Assembly: GCF_000316035.1 (NCBI RefSeq)
Contig: NZ_ANHX01000051.1
Span: forward strand, 1 to 40,454
Length of the DNA: 40,454 nucleotides
Direction: 5' to 3'
Source: Paenibacillus sp. PAMC 26794
Lineage (GTDB): Bacteria; Bacillota; Bacilli; Paenibacillales; Paenibacillaceae
Below are positions 17,278-26,277 of the stretch, one piece after another. Below the pieces are notes generated by a model. That model did no database searches, was not told where the DNA came from, and worked only from the letters and a program-made list of their open reading frames with translations. Both the position numbers and the translations under genes were made by a program. Position 1 is the stretch's first letter, and every line of letters starts with the position of its first letter.

Positions 17278-17434
17278 AAAGAAAGAGGGCTGCCCCCTGA
17301 TCATTTTCATGACCTGAGGACAGCCCAGCTTAATACATCCGCTCTCACATCCTAATTACGGATCTTCAAGCGATTCTAAATACATTTTGATGTGAGAACT
17401 TCAATCTAGAATGACTCTTGTAATGCATAGCAAA

Positions 17435-17469
17435 AACCGCGATCCTCTAACACACTGAGAATCGCGGTT
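17435..17469 (-). terminator. terminator of the GH6 cellulase gene
   Basis: On the minus strand AACCGCGATTCTC pairs 12 of 13 with GAGGATCGCGGTT and is followed by TTTTG. It lies 21 bp after the cellulase stop. Confidence 0.85.
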
Positions 17470-17489
17470 AAGACAGTTACAAGTAAAGT

Positions 17490-19934
17490 TTAAGGCTCCA
17501 TGCCCCATACCAGGCTTCCACCTTGGTAGAGTGTTACCTTGTTCCAATCCTGGTAGGATGTTTTCGTTGGATCGAAGGAATAGTCATTAGTCTCGTCAAA
17601 GTTAGACCAGTCTGTTTTGTACAGGCGAAGCTGGATATCTCCAGTCTGTCCACCAGCCTGAATGCTGCCAGCAGCAGATGTGAAGCTCAGCTCTACATAC
17701 GAGTCTGTGAAGGTCCGCTGGATATTGGCTCCACCAACTTGAGCGTAATCGATGGCAGAATCCATCGCAGCTGAGCCTTCTTTGGAGAAGTAATACCGGA
17801 TCTTCAGATCACTCAGATTCACAGCAGTACTACCCAGATTTTTGATGTTGAAATACGGTTTGATCTGGCTATCCTGAGCATTGGTATCTCCAGCACGATA
17901 TTGCACGACAAGATCACTCGTTGGTACAACGACACTTTGAGGTGTCGCGGAAGCTACAGCGGAATTGACACTTTGCCCTGCTGTATTCACTGCACTTACC
18001 ACATAATGATACGTCGTGCCGTTCGTGAGGGCAGTGTTGGTGTAGGACGTACCACTCACATTTGCCGCGATCGTTGTGAACGGACCTGACGCACTCAGTG
18101 CCCGTTTCACATTATAACTTGTCGCACCTGTAGAAGCGGTCCACGTCAAGCTCACCTGTGCATTGCCTGCGGTTGCTGTGAGAGCAGTCGGTGCAGCTGG
18201 CGCCGTTACACCTGCAACGGGTGTAGCTGTTGCTGTAGCGGAGTTAACACTTTCACCTACTGCATTTGTTGCCGTTACCACATAATAATAGGTTGTGCCA
18301 TTGATCAGACCAGTATTGCTGTAAGACGTTCCACTTACATTGGCAGCAATTGTTGTGAATGGACCTGATGCACTCAGTGCCCGCTTCACACTATAACTTG
18401 TAGCCCCTGTAGAAGCAGTCCACGTCAAGGAGACTTGAGCGTTACCGGCAGAAGCCGTCAATGCTGCTGGTGCTGCAGGAGCTGTTGTTCCTCCCGGAGG
18501 ATTGCCACCACCGTTACTGGCAGGCAGTACAGGGAATGAGTTTTTCACCAGTGCCACGAACTGATCATGGAACCAGTGACCCGATACCGGGGCATTAGGC
18601 AATGCACCTGTTAATACACCATCCCGAGTTGTGAAGGTTGGATCACACATCCGGTCAAAACCTTTGCCTTCGTTATTGGGAATTTCGGAGCTGGAGCCAT
18701 CGGATTCACCTGGAGGTTTCACCCATACATAAGCATCCAGATGCGCTGGTCCTGGTGCAGCCTTAGGTGCTTCACCCATACCTGCTCCACTGGCATTACA
18801 CCAGTTCCCCCGATGCTCCCGACGATCTACACGTCCAGAATTCACATAATCGTTGATGTTGCTGCCCGTAGCAGATGCTGGACGGTTTACCCCGCCCCAC
18901 CCATTCCGGCTAGTATCAATCAGGAAACCTGTGCTGCTTGGCCAGCCAGCTTGTACGAAATCGGCATACAACGCAGCGGTGAAATCGGTTTCGTCAAAAT
19001 AAGGATTCCACTCATAAAACTTGGCAGATTTAATCGGTTGTCCACCGATATTGAGATCAGGGTTAGACAGGTTCGGCTCCCCCAGCGGTGTAGTGTTCGC
19101 TGTATTTGTAATGAAGCCATCTGCACTGCTCAGACCCGCGGCTGTCCCTTGCACAACACTTGTGTACAGCGCGACTGCTGCAGAACGGTTGTTATCCCAT
19201 CCAAGCCAGCCGGAGTGGCCGATATCCAGATAGTTGTACACATTCGGAATGGCGTGCAGCTTGTCCAGTGCATACTTCACACCCGCCTCATAGATACCTG
19301 TTGAGCTGGCTTGACCACAAGCTGGTGTACTCAGGTTGGTCACAAGGTTAGGAAGACTGTCCGGTTCAATGACAGCAATAATGCGAATGTCCTGATACTT
19401 CGGATCTGCGAAGATATCTGCAATGACATCAATATAATCCGTTTTGTACGTCTGCAGAGCCGCCTGTGTTAATGGAAGTTCACCGTTGGATGCCAGTGCA
19501 TGACAATCCCGACCGGGCAGATTATAGATAACAAATGAAGCCGTTATTGGCGTACCCGGTTTCTTTTGAGCGAGAACGGCATCAAGATGTTGCTCTACAC
19601 TTTTGCGACCAGCGTTGTCCGTGCCGCCATAGATTGCAGCAATCCGGTCAACCCATACTGCGGTTGGATACGATTTGACCGTCTCCATCTTGGCCTTCAA
19701 TGATGCATCGTTGGTCAGCGCAATGGACGTATCCACGAGAGCCGAATAGTCCTGGTTCAGATAAGCCGTTGCCCCTACAAATGGATTATTCACATGGGCT
19801 TCGGCCGCCTGAGTCAAGCCTGGAGACAATCCAGGGAAAATCCCCGCAGCGAGCAGCGTTGCTGCCAGCATTTGTTTTACACCTTTGCGCAGGATCTTCT
19901 TACCTCTGGATTTGGTTTTCAATTTAGTCTTCAT
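17490..19934 (-). CDS. secreted GH6 cellulase (exo-cellobiohydrolase type) with two FnIII domains and CBM3
   Basis: An 814-aa secreted enzyme acting on cellulose. The signal peptide ends near residue 45 (GLTQAAEA). The GH6 catalytic domain (about 48-480) has NLPGRDCHALAS with Asp143 and VIEPDSLPNL with Asp192, the positions of Asp175 and Asp221 in Trichoderma Cel6A. The long loop GRVDRREHRGNWCNASGAG and the KPPGESDGSS segment match bacterial Cel6B cellobiohydrolases with enclosed tunnels. Two nearly identical FnIII domains (about 488-575 and 578-665) lead to a C-terminal CBM3 (LVVQYRAGDTN, IKPYFNIKN, YDVQ-like motifs) for crystalline cellulose. ATG 19934 follows AAGGTGG. A cre-like site lies 265 bp upstream, so carbon catabolite control is likely. 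Confidence 0.95.
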   Translation of the reverse strand: MKTKLKTKSRGKKILRKGVKQMLAATLLAAGIFPGLSPGLTQAAEAHVNNPFVGATAYLNQDYSALVDTSIALTNDASLKAKMETVKSYPTAVWVDRIAAIYGGTDNAGRKSVEQHLDAVLAQKKPGTPITASFVIYNLPGRDCHALASNGELPLTQAALQTYKTDYIDVIADIFADPKYQDIRIIAVIEPDSLPNLVTNLSTPACGQASSTGIYEAGVKYALDKLHAIPNVYNYLDIGHSGWLGWDNNRSAAVALYTSVVQGTAAGLSSADGFITNTANTTPLGEPNLSNPDLNIGGQPIKSAKFYEWNPYFDETDFTAALYADFVQAGWPSSTGFLIDTSRNGWGGVNRPASATGSNINDYVNSGRVDRREHRGNWCNASGAGMGEAPKAAPGPAHLDAYVWVKPPGESDGSSSEIPNNEGKGFDRMCDPTFTTRDGVLTGALPNAPVSGHWFHDQFVALVKNSFPVLPASNGGGNPPGGTTAPAAPAALTASAGNAQVSLTWTASTGATSYSVKRALSASGPFTTIAANVSGTSYSNTGLINGTTYYYVVTATNAVGESVNSATATATPVAGVTAPAAPTALTATAGNAQVSLTWTASTGATSYNVKRALSASGPFTTIAANVSGTSYTNTALTNGTTYHYVVSAVNTAGQSVNSAVASATPQSVVVPTSDLVVQYRAGDTNAQDSQIKPYFNIKNLGSTAVNLSDLKIRYYFSKEGSAAMDSAIDYAQVGGANIQRTFTDSYVELSFTSAAGSIQAGGQTGDIQLRLYKTDWSNFDETNDYSFDPTKTSYQDWNKVTLYQGGSLVWGMEP

Positions 19935-20504
19935 AGTTCCACCTTTCCTTTAGTTAGATTGGGTTGTACTCATGTCTGATCCTCTGTGTCATTATGATGC
20001 TTAGCACGAAGAGAACGTTCGGATGAGTTGGTTGTATCACCTCCAAAAGAAATGGTTGTATGATTGGAATCTTGAGCAAACAAATGGTGTGTGAAGGCGA
20101 ATCATGTGAATGAGTATAATATGGTGGGTGTGGTTGAACGTGTGTTAGACATGAAGAAGTGTGAAAAATGACTTAAGGGATGTCTGAATCCCACATTTGG
20201 TAAGCGCTTTCTTCAAACAATTAAAAAAAAGGTCTTCGCCTATCCATCTACAAACATGATGTTCGGTGTCACCTCCTTATGTTCTGATTATACGACATGT
20301 AAATATTACTGTAAATTGAATTATATAAATTTAATTATATTTTTTTCCATAATTCAGGCAGGAATCTGGACATCCCTTGCCCCTAACCACACCAAAGGCT
20401 CATCCTGGCAATATGCCATAATGAACCTCGTGTTTTCAATGCCGAATTAACCCGCTCGTCTAGCTAGTCATTACATATAATGCCTTGTTCTTAAATTCCT
20501 ACGT
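19935..20504. other. 570-bp intergenic region upstream of the cellulase
   Basis: It holds the cellulase promoter region with a cre-like site (20199-20212). The stretch 20280-20340 is very AT-rich. No gene is visible between the cellulase start and the end of the broken adaptor gene; the ABC ATPase and permease genes normally found after such an adaptor are missing. Confidence 0.6.
20199..20212. promoter_or_regulatory. cre-like catabolite control site
   Basis: GGTAAGCGCTTTCT matches the CcpA operator consensus (WTGNAARCGNWWNCW) in its AAGCGCTT core with one edge mismatch. Placed upstream of a cellulase gene it fits carbon catabolite repression, which is known for such genes in Bacilli. Confidence 0.5.
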
Positions 20505-21093
20505 TTAGGGCAAAACGACAATGTCTCCTGGTTTCAACCCGCTAACCACTTCCGTCTTGTCCCCCGATTCCATTCCAGCCTGGATGGTCAGCGACTCTGT
20601 TTGTCCATTGCCTTTGTCTAACAGTACGTAAGGTTCGGTCTGATCCCGCATAATCGCAAGGCTGGACACAACCGTCACTTTATCCTTCCGCATCGTCTCG
20701 ATATCGCCTTCCAGACTCACGCCTCCATACATTCTGGCATCCGGCTTCAGATCAATGACCACGTCAAACTGTGAAGCTTGCTTGAGGTCCGTATCGGTAC
20801 TCTTGCGGGCGAATTTGGACACTTTACTCACCTTCCCGGTGAATTGCAGGTCTTTCTGCGCTGTCATTCGCACCTTAACTGGCATGCCCACCTTGAGCCT
20901 GAACAATTCTTCCTCACCAACAATCGTCATAAATTTTAGTTTGCTGATGTTTGTAATGGACCCGATCAGCTGTCCTTCCGTCACCGCACGTGTCTTGCTA
21001 TCCTCTTCATTCATCTGAAATATACCGGAAGCGGAAGCATACACAACAGACTTACTTATAACTGCCTGCTTTTCCTGTATCTCCTTCTCCTTG
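20505..21093 (-). pseudogene. efflux adaptor (HlyD/YknX-like), C-terminal part only
   Basis: The remaining 196 codons cover the end of the coiled coil (LKEKEIQEKQAVISKSVVY), the lipoyl/beta-barrel part (ASASGIFQMNEED, VTEGQLIGSITN, VGMPVKVRM) and the membrane-proximal end (SGLKPGDIVVLP), as in membrane-fusion proteins of MacA/YknX-type ABC exporters. The signal sequence, first half of the hairpin and start are missing. The frame is open upstream to about 21093, where it meets the response-regulator fragment out of frame. An internal ATG at 21044 could begin a 179-aa product, but it would be cytoplasmic and probably useless. Confidence 0.85.
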
Positions 21094-21267
21094 AGGTAGC
21101 ATCAGATCCAGCAAAATCAGATCCGGCTTCGAATCCCGAAGCAGATCCAGTCCCTCTTTTCCCGTAGCTGCTTCCTTGATCTCAAATCCTTCCTTACGTA
21201 ACGAATAGGACAAAATATCGCGAATGGACTCCTCGTCCTCAATAATTAAAATCTCTTTTTGTCTCAT
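21094..21267 (-). pseudogene. response regulator, receiver domain fragment
   Basis: The first 58 codons of an OmpR-type response regulator: acidic pocket IIEDEES and phospho-acceptor region DLILLDLMLP. The similarity stops after this Pro codon; the frame then runs 13 more codons of adaptor DNA read in the wrong frame and stops at 21052. The rest of the receiver, the DNA-binding domain and any sensor kinase are gone. It diverges from the ECF sigma gene. Confidence 0.88.
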
Positions 21268-21482
21268 GATACTTTCGTAATCTCCCTGCTCTATGAATTT
21301 CCTTCATCTGCCTATATTTTGTATCCCAAGCCGTATGCTTGAATAGAGGGAAGCACGAAATGTTACAACTCCGATACAACTCTGAACCGTTTGGAAACAA
21401 CCTCCCGATATACTTGGATCATAAGAGACTCATACCAGACCGGACCCAAGCCTGATCTGTATCCAAGGGGGATTCACATCAT

Positions 21483-21959
21483 ATGAACAGCGTACAAATT
21501 AATGATGCTTATATCAACTATAAATCAGAAATCACAAGGTATCTATCCCATATCGTCAAACAACCGCAAGACGCAGAGGATCTGGCACAGGATTGTTTCA
21601 TTCGACTAATGAACGTTACCGTGGATATCCCTGAAGATCGCATTCTCTATTATCTCAAACGCATTGCCCGTAACCTGGCGATGGACAGCTTCCGCAGGCG
21701 GACCCGTACACTCAGACGAGACAGCCGTCTGGAGGTACCTACCCACCACGTCGATACACCCCACCTCGAAATTAGCGAAGGTGTTCATGATCTTGTCTCC
21801 CATATTAACAACACCGAACATCGTAAAATATTAGAACTTCGCCTCATCCATGGATACTCCATTAAGGAAACGGCAGAGCTGGTGAATCGCAGTGAAGGCA
21901 TGATTAAATCCTCTGTCTTCCATGCCGTCAATCGAATTCGGGCCAAAGTCATCTCATAA
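21483..21959 (+). CDS. ECF-type RNA polymerase sigma factor
   Basis: A 158-aa sigma-70 family protein. Region 2 (YLSHIVKQPQDAEDLAQDCFIRL near 20-42, and ILYYLKRIARNLAMDSFRRR near 57-76) binds core polymerase and the -10. Region 4 (HRKILELRLIHGYSIKETAELVNRSEGMIKSS) is the -35 helix-turn-helix. No anti-sigma gene is adjacent: a terminator overlaps its end and the next gene encodes a secreted protein. ATG 21483 follows AGGGGGA. Its regulon is unknown; the neighbouring secreted protein is the only obvious candidate. Confidence 0.88.
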   Translation: MNSVQINDAYINYKSEITRYLSHIVKQPQDAEDLAQDCFIRLMNVTVDIPEDRILYYLKRIARNLAMDSFRRRTRTLRRDSRLEVPTHHVDTPHLEISEGVHDLVSHINNTEHRKILELRLIHGYSIKETAELVNRSEGMIKSSVFHAVNRIRAKVIS

Positions 21960-21973
21960 GAGATGGCTTTTTA
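21947..21973 (+). terminator. terminator overlapping the sigma-factor stop codon
   Basis: AGTCATCTC-ATAA-GAGATGGCT followed by TTTT; the TAA stop lies in the loop. The stem is 8 of 9 pairs plus a G-U. Confidence 0.8.
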
Positions 21974-22163
21974 TTTGCGTACAATCATTATGCACGCAGA
22001 ATTGGATGAATTATGACGGGACCGAAATACCTATGGATATGTCAAAAGACCCAATTTTACAAATATCGAGTTAATTTTTACAAATTGTTATGACTATGTG
22101 AGATTTTCATGTGGTAGAATATGGACGAACTCATGAATCAACTAATATTTGGGAGGGATTTGG

Positions 22164-24968
22164 TTGGGTAAATTAACAGGTATGCGAGGAGTATTTCTAA
22201 AATCACTCCTGGCATTGTCCATGGCTTTGCCGCTTCAGATCGGATTATGGAACGGAGATGCATCGGTTCATGCGGAAGGACCGACAGACCCGGCACCGTT
22301 CATTCAGGCAAAGGTTGTGAACCAAAATGCAGGCAAGAAAGTATTGTTCGACAACTCTCACGGCCAGACGGCTGGAGCTGCAGACTGGGTCATTGATGGA
22401 GGTTTCTCCGACTTCGGGAATGCACTCGCGAATGATGGTTATTATGTCAAAGAACTTCGCAAGACAACTCCATTTACCTATGATGATCTGAAAGAGTATA
22501 ACGTATTCGTTATTGCAGAGCCTCAAATTCCTTTCAAAACATCCGAACAAGCAGCACTCAAACAATATGTTGAAACGGGCGGCAGCATCTTCTTCGTTGG
22601 AGATCACTATAATGCAGACCGTAACAAAAACCGCTGGGATGGCTCTGAAGTCATCAATGGCTATCGTCGGGGAGCATTTGAAGATCCGGCCAAAGGCATG
22701 AGCACAGATGAGCGTAATTCTGAAGCGATGCAAAATATAACCAGCTCGGACTGGTTGTCTGATAACTTCGGCGTACGATTCCGCTATAACGCACTTGGCG
22801 ATATCAACGCTAATATCGTCGTACCAGCAGATCAAGCCTTCGGCATCACAGAAGGAGTATCGGCTGTAGCCATGCACGCCGGTTCAACACTCGCAATCAC
22901 CGATCCGGAAAAGGCAAAAGGCATTGTCTACCTGCCAAAAACCAACGCAAAATGGAATAACGCGGTGGACCAAGGCGTCTACAACGGTGGCGGGATTGAA
23001 GAAGGTCCTTACGTGGCTGTATCCAAGTTGGGCGCAGGTAAAGCTGCCTTCATCGGTGACTCCTCTCCAGTAGAAGATGCATCACCAAAATACTTGCGTG
23101 AAGAGACAGGTACACGCAAAACGACTTATGATGGTTTTAAAGAAGCCGATGATGCCGTGTTGCTCGTGAACACCGTGAACTGGCTTGCTACGCAAGAGAA
23201 CTACACGGATCTAACTCAAGTGAACGGACTTGAACTGGACACAGCTACAGCGCTGCTACCATTCGAAGAGCCGGCTGCTTCCACAGAACCACAGGCTGAA
23301 CCTTGGTCCGCACCTGCTGCCGGATACAAGTGGTACGATCGTTCCACTTTCAAGGCTGGTTCTTACGGCGGGCCTACATCTAGTGCGAACGCTGCATACA
23401 GCTTCGTGAAACAGGATACTCTTCCAAATGCAGAAGACTTCCAGATTCGTGTCGTTGTGGAGAATATGGCTCCGAACACAACCGTATCCGGTTATAGTGC
23501 CGGTATCTATCTGACTGGCGGAACCCAGGTCGCCATGATCCAGAATGAAAGTGGTACTTGGCCGACTTCGTACGGCTATAGCTCCACATTCAGTGTAACC
23601 TCGGACAGCCAAGGTCGCGGGATCAAAGATCTGAACGTCCGTATTAAACCGGGTACAACTGGCGCTGCCAGCTTGCGTCTGCGTCTGAATGGCAGCAACC
23701 TGATCACCAATGCCGTGACTGTTGGCAATGTGCCAGCAGAACAGCTTCCGGAAGAAGAAGGACCGATTCCAGCAGCTATCACCATTGCTGAAGCACGCAC
23801 CAAAGCTGTTGGCACTACCGTAACCATCGAAGGTGTTGTAACGACAGAACCGGGTGTATTCGGTGGACAAGCCTTCTATCTTCAAGATGAAACTGCTGGA
23901 ATCTACGTATTCCAGCATACTAGCGGCTTCCATGCAGGTGACAAGGTGAAAGTAACGGCAGCAACAACCATCTATAACAGCGAGTTCGAGCTTACCGATA
24001 TCGTTGCGATTGAGAAAACAGGTACGGCTTCCGTACCTGCTCCAATCGAAGTTACAGCAATTTCAGATGCGAACCAGGGTCAACTGGTTCAATTGAAAAA
24101 TGTAACGATCGAGAATATCATCAGTGCTACACCCGTTGGATCTTTTGAATTCGACGCGGTAGCACCAGATGGAACGAGCACACACATCCGTGTAGACACC
24201 CGTACAGGTGTGACGGAGACTTCCTTCCCTTATGCTGCTGGTGACCAAATCGATATCACAGGCGTTTCCGCTATTTTCAAAGATGTATATCAATTGAAAC
24301 CTAGAAGCTTGAATGATTTTGTACCTGCTGAAGAGCAAGGTGGCGGCGAAGTGCCTTCCACTCCAGCTGCAGGAGCACCGGGTAAACCGGTGCTTTCTTC
24401 TGATAATGGATATACCTCTGGCCTGTTCGAAGGTTCGTATAACGTAAGCATGAACCTCTGGTGGGGCGAAAATGGTTCCGAGTACAAACTGTATGAGAAT
24501 GGCGTTCTGATCGATACGCAGAAGTTGATTGCGGCTTCACCATCGGCTCAGTCCTCTATAACCGCCATTACAGGCAAAGCCAACGGAACGTATACCTACG
24601 TAGCCGAGCTGACCAATGACAAAGGCACAACACGCAGCGATGTACTGACGGTACAAGTAACCAATGCCGCTCCAGGGAAAGCTACGTTGTCCCAAAACAA
24701 CTGGGATGGTGATGGCAACTACAACGTATCCATGAACCTCTGGTGGGGTACAAACGCAACTGAATACCGTCTCTATGAGAATGATGTATTGATTGATACA
24801 CAAACGTTGAACGCGGCAACACCTGCTTCCCAAAGTGCTACAACGGAATTGTCCGGTCGCGCTAACGGAACGTATACGTACCGTGCTGAGCTGATCAATG
24901 CCGCAGGCGTAACAAGCACCGAGACAATTACGGTTCAAGTAACCAAGGCGTTGCCTTTGGCTAGCTAA
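22164..24968 (+). CDS. large secreted multidomain protein (GATase-like, OB-fold, two chitinase-type Ig repeats)
   Basis: A 934-aa secreted protein of unknown function. Signal peptide (KSLLALSMALPLQIGLW) ends near residue 37. A first domain (about 50-340: VLFDNSHGQTAGAADW, GYYVKELRK, VFVIAEPQ, GGSIFFVGDHYN) resembles the DUF4350/glutamine-amidotransferase-like fold that often sits with extracellular nucleases. A beta-rich domain follows (about 385-520), then a YhcR-type OB-fold (about 535-690: VTIEGVVTTEPGVF, YLQDETAGIYVFQ). Two C-terminal repeats of about 90 residues (YNVSMNLWWG, YKLYENGVLIDTQ) match the Ig-like module of bacterial chitinases. TTG 22164 lies 6 bases after GGGAGGG. An extended -10 (TGG-TAGAAT) lies near 22112. 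It may bind or degrade extracellular polymers. Confidence 0.75.
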   Translation: MGKLTGMRGVFLKSLLALSMALPLQIGLWNGDASVHAEGPTDPAPFIQAKVVNQNAGKKVLFDNSHGQTAGAADWVIDGGFSDFGNALANDGYYVKELRKTTPFTYDDLKEYNVFVIAEPQIPFKTSEQAALKQYVETGGSIFFVGDHYNADRNKNRWDGSEVINGYRRGAFEDPAKGMSTDERNSEAMQNITSSDWLSDNFGVRFRYNALGDINANIVVPADQAFGITEGVSAVAMHAGSTLAITDPEKAKGIVYLPKTNAKWNNAVDQGVYNGGGIEEGPYVAVSKLGAGKAAFIGDSSPVEDASPKYLREETGTRKTTYDGFKEADDAVLLVNTVNWLATQENYTDLTQVNGLELDTATALLPFEEPAASTEPQAEPWSAPAAGYKWYDRSTFKAGSYGGPTSSANAAYSFVKQDTLPNAEDFQIRVVVENMAPNTTVSGYSAGIYLTGGTQVAMIQNESGTWPTSYGYSSTFSVTSDSQGRGIKDLNVRIKPGTTGAASLRLRLNGSNLITNAVTVGNVPAEQLPEEEGPIPAAITIAEARTKAVGTTVTIEGVVTTEPGVFGGQAFYLQDETAGIYVFQHTSGFHAGDKVKVTAATTIYNSEFELTDIVAIEKTGTASVPAPIEVTAISDANQGQLVQLKNVTIENIISATPVGSFEFDAVAPDGTSTHIRVDTRTGVTETSFPYAAGDQIDITGVSAIFKDVYQLKPRSLNDFVPAEEQGGGEVPSTPAAGAPGKPVLSSDNGYTSGLFEGSYNVSMNLWWGENGSEYKLYENGVLIDTQKLIAASPSAQSSITAITGKANGTYTYVAELTNDKGTTRSDVLTVQVTNAAPGKATLSQNNWDGDGNYNVSMNLWWGTNATEYRLYENDVLIDTQTLNAATPASQSATTELSGRANGTYTYRAELINAAGVTSTETITVQVTKALPLAS

Positions 24969-25000
24969 GAGTTTCGATTATTTAAACTTGTATAATCCGC

Positions 25001-25041
25001 AAAGAGGGCCTTTCTCCGTTTAACGGAGAAAGGCCCTCTTT
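25001..25041. terminator. bidirectional terminator
   Basis: A perfect 18-bp stem: AAAGAGGGCCTTTCTCCG and its complement around TTTAA. It lies between the convergent secreted-protein gene and the 178-aa gene, serving both. Confidence 0.93.
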
Positions 25042-25045
25042 CTAT

Positions 25046-25582
25046 TTATTCTATGTTGTTTCGAGGAGCAAATCCGTCTCCAAATTGCTCACTCATACGC
25101 GCTTGAACTTTGTAAGCTTCTTGCTGATTGCGAGCTGTAGCGACCACATAAAAATTCTGGTCTGACGTCTGTCCTGCTCTGCCAAGATTCAGATTAATAT
25201 TCTCCCATGCTGAATCAAACCAAATTAGTCCATGCCATAACGTTTCCAAGGGTTCACCTGATTTTAGATAATGAAGGTTTCCCATATGAATGCCTCCTTG
25301 GCTTTCCGCTACGTAGATAGTCATCATATCTCCAGTTGTTGTAAAATCTTTACCTTCGATTGTAATTCTGCCTTCGAACGTAGACTGACGAAATAGTGGA
25401 CGGTACATCGTTCCTTCTACCTTAATTGCAGTCGATTCGGTAGTTTCCGGATCAACCTGTGCATAGGTTACAGCTTCACGTGTAACATTGACTTCTTTAG
25501 GAAACTTGTAAAAATAAGCGAATAGACCACCGCCAACCAGCAGTACGATCAACATAACCAGAATAGATGATTTATATGTCAT
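25046..25582 (-). CDS. hypothetical single-pass membrane protein
   Basis: A 178-aa protein with one N-terminal membrane segment (ILVMLIVLLVGGGLFAYFY) and an extracytoplasmic beta-rich domain (GTMYRPLFRQSTFEGRITIE, GGIHMGNLHYLKSGE, IWFDSAWENINLNL). No Cys, no catalytic motif recognised; the domain is unknown to me. ATG 25582 lies 5 bases after GGAGG. It stands alone, convergent with the large secreted protein. Confidence 0.7.
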   Translation of the reverse strand: MTYKSSILVMLIVLLVGGGLFAYFYKFPKEVNVTREAVTYAQVDPETTESTAIKVEGTMYRPLFRQSTFEGRITIEGKDFTTTGDMMTIYVAESQGGIHMGNLHYLKSGEPLETLWHGLIWFDSAWENINLNLGRAGQTSDQNFYVVATARNQQEAYKVQARMSEQFGDGFAPRNNIE

Positions 25583-26016
25583 TAGAACCTCCAGTTCACA
25601 CCAATGGTCAATAAGTTAATCAGCACATCACTTATCTTACTTGAGAAGGAAACATTGGAGCTAGAGGAGAAATCGTTTTAACCGTTTTATTCTCCACTCC
25701 CGTCAGATCAATTCTAGTTACATAGGAATTCCTTGGCTGGAAAGTATCTAAAAAAGCTGCCACTGCTAACGAACCTGACAGACCTTATTCGGCCATTTTG
25801 GCCTAATTATAAAATCTAACGAACCTCAGCATCGCTATTTAACTACATTTCAGTTGCCAAAGGGTTAATTCGGGCAAAACGCAACAAATAGCGCCACTAC
25901 GATTCGTTAGAATTCCAGTGATGCCTTGTGAGGCAAAATAGGGACTCTCAGGTTCGTTATCCCAGCTCCTGCGAGGCCACAATGTTTAAATTCCTTGACG
26001 ACGATGCAGAACGGGT
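25583..26016. other. 434-bp intergenic region holding repeat copy B
   Basis: No gene seen. The middle is occupied by the interspersed repeat at 25763-25960; the remainder is the upstream region of the 178-aa gene. Confidence 0.6.
25763..25960. repeat. interspersed repeat, copy B (four CTAACGAAYC modules)
   Basis: Modules begin CTAACGAACCTGACA (25765) and TCTAACGAACCTCAGCA (25815, running to GCTATTT), with reverse modules ACAAATAGCG...GATTCGTTAGAA (25884-25912) and AAAATAGGGACTC...GTTCGTTA (25936-25959). Order, orientation and total length (just under 200 bp) match copy A at 17080. Confidence 0.75.
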
Positions 26017-26277
26017 TCATTTCAAACGTTCCGGCTCATATCCATTTCTAACAAATAGAATGCTGTTCCATACAGCAAAATAAGCGGCCACGGCGATGAC
26101 AATAATGACAAAAATCAAGTTCATCTGTGTAAACGTATAACTGCTTCCCGTGAAAATGATCAGGATTGCACTGAGTCCAATATTTTCTCTGTTATGTTTT
26201 TTAAACTTCTGAAAAATCATTCTGTACAGCAATAGGAGTAGCATAAACCCAATCCATATATATTGAAATAATTCCAT
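26017..26277 (-). CDS. small membrane protein of unknown function
   Basis: An 86-aa protein with three hydrophobic segments (IWIGFMLLLLLYRMI, IGLSAILIIFTGSSY, LIFVIIVIAVAAYFAVW) separated by short basic loops (KFKKHNREN). ATG 26277 follows AAGGAAGG. No family recognised. It resembles the small membrane protein at 32173 in size and type only. Confidence 0.65.
   Translation of the reverse strand: MELFQYIWIGFMLLLLLYRMIFQKFKKHNRENIGLSAILIIFTGSSYTFTQMNLIFVIIVIAVAAYFAVWNSILFVRNGYEPERLK

Larger units (their letters stand above)
16711..17489. other. 779-bp intergenic region: lyase leader, repeat family, terminator
   Basis: No gene is seen. From right to left on the minus strand it holds the cellulase terminator (17435-17469), a GC-rich hairpin GGGCTG...CAGCCC (17287-17326) followed on the minus strand by a T-rich run, the interspersed repeat (17080-17277), and the lyase promoter and leader. 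A TATAAT-type -10 for the lyase lies near 16940 without a good -35. A 19-bp palindrome ACCTTCTT-CGA-AAGAAGGT (16790-16808), in the lyase leader, could be an operator or a stable RNA hairpin. Confidence 0.6.
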
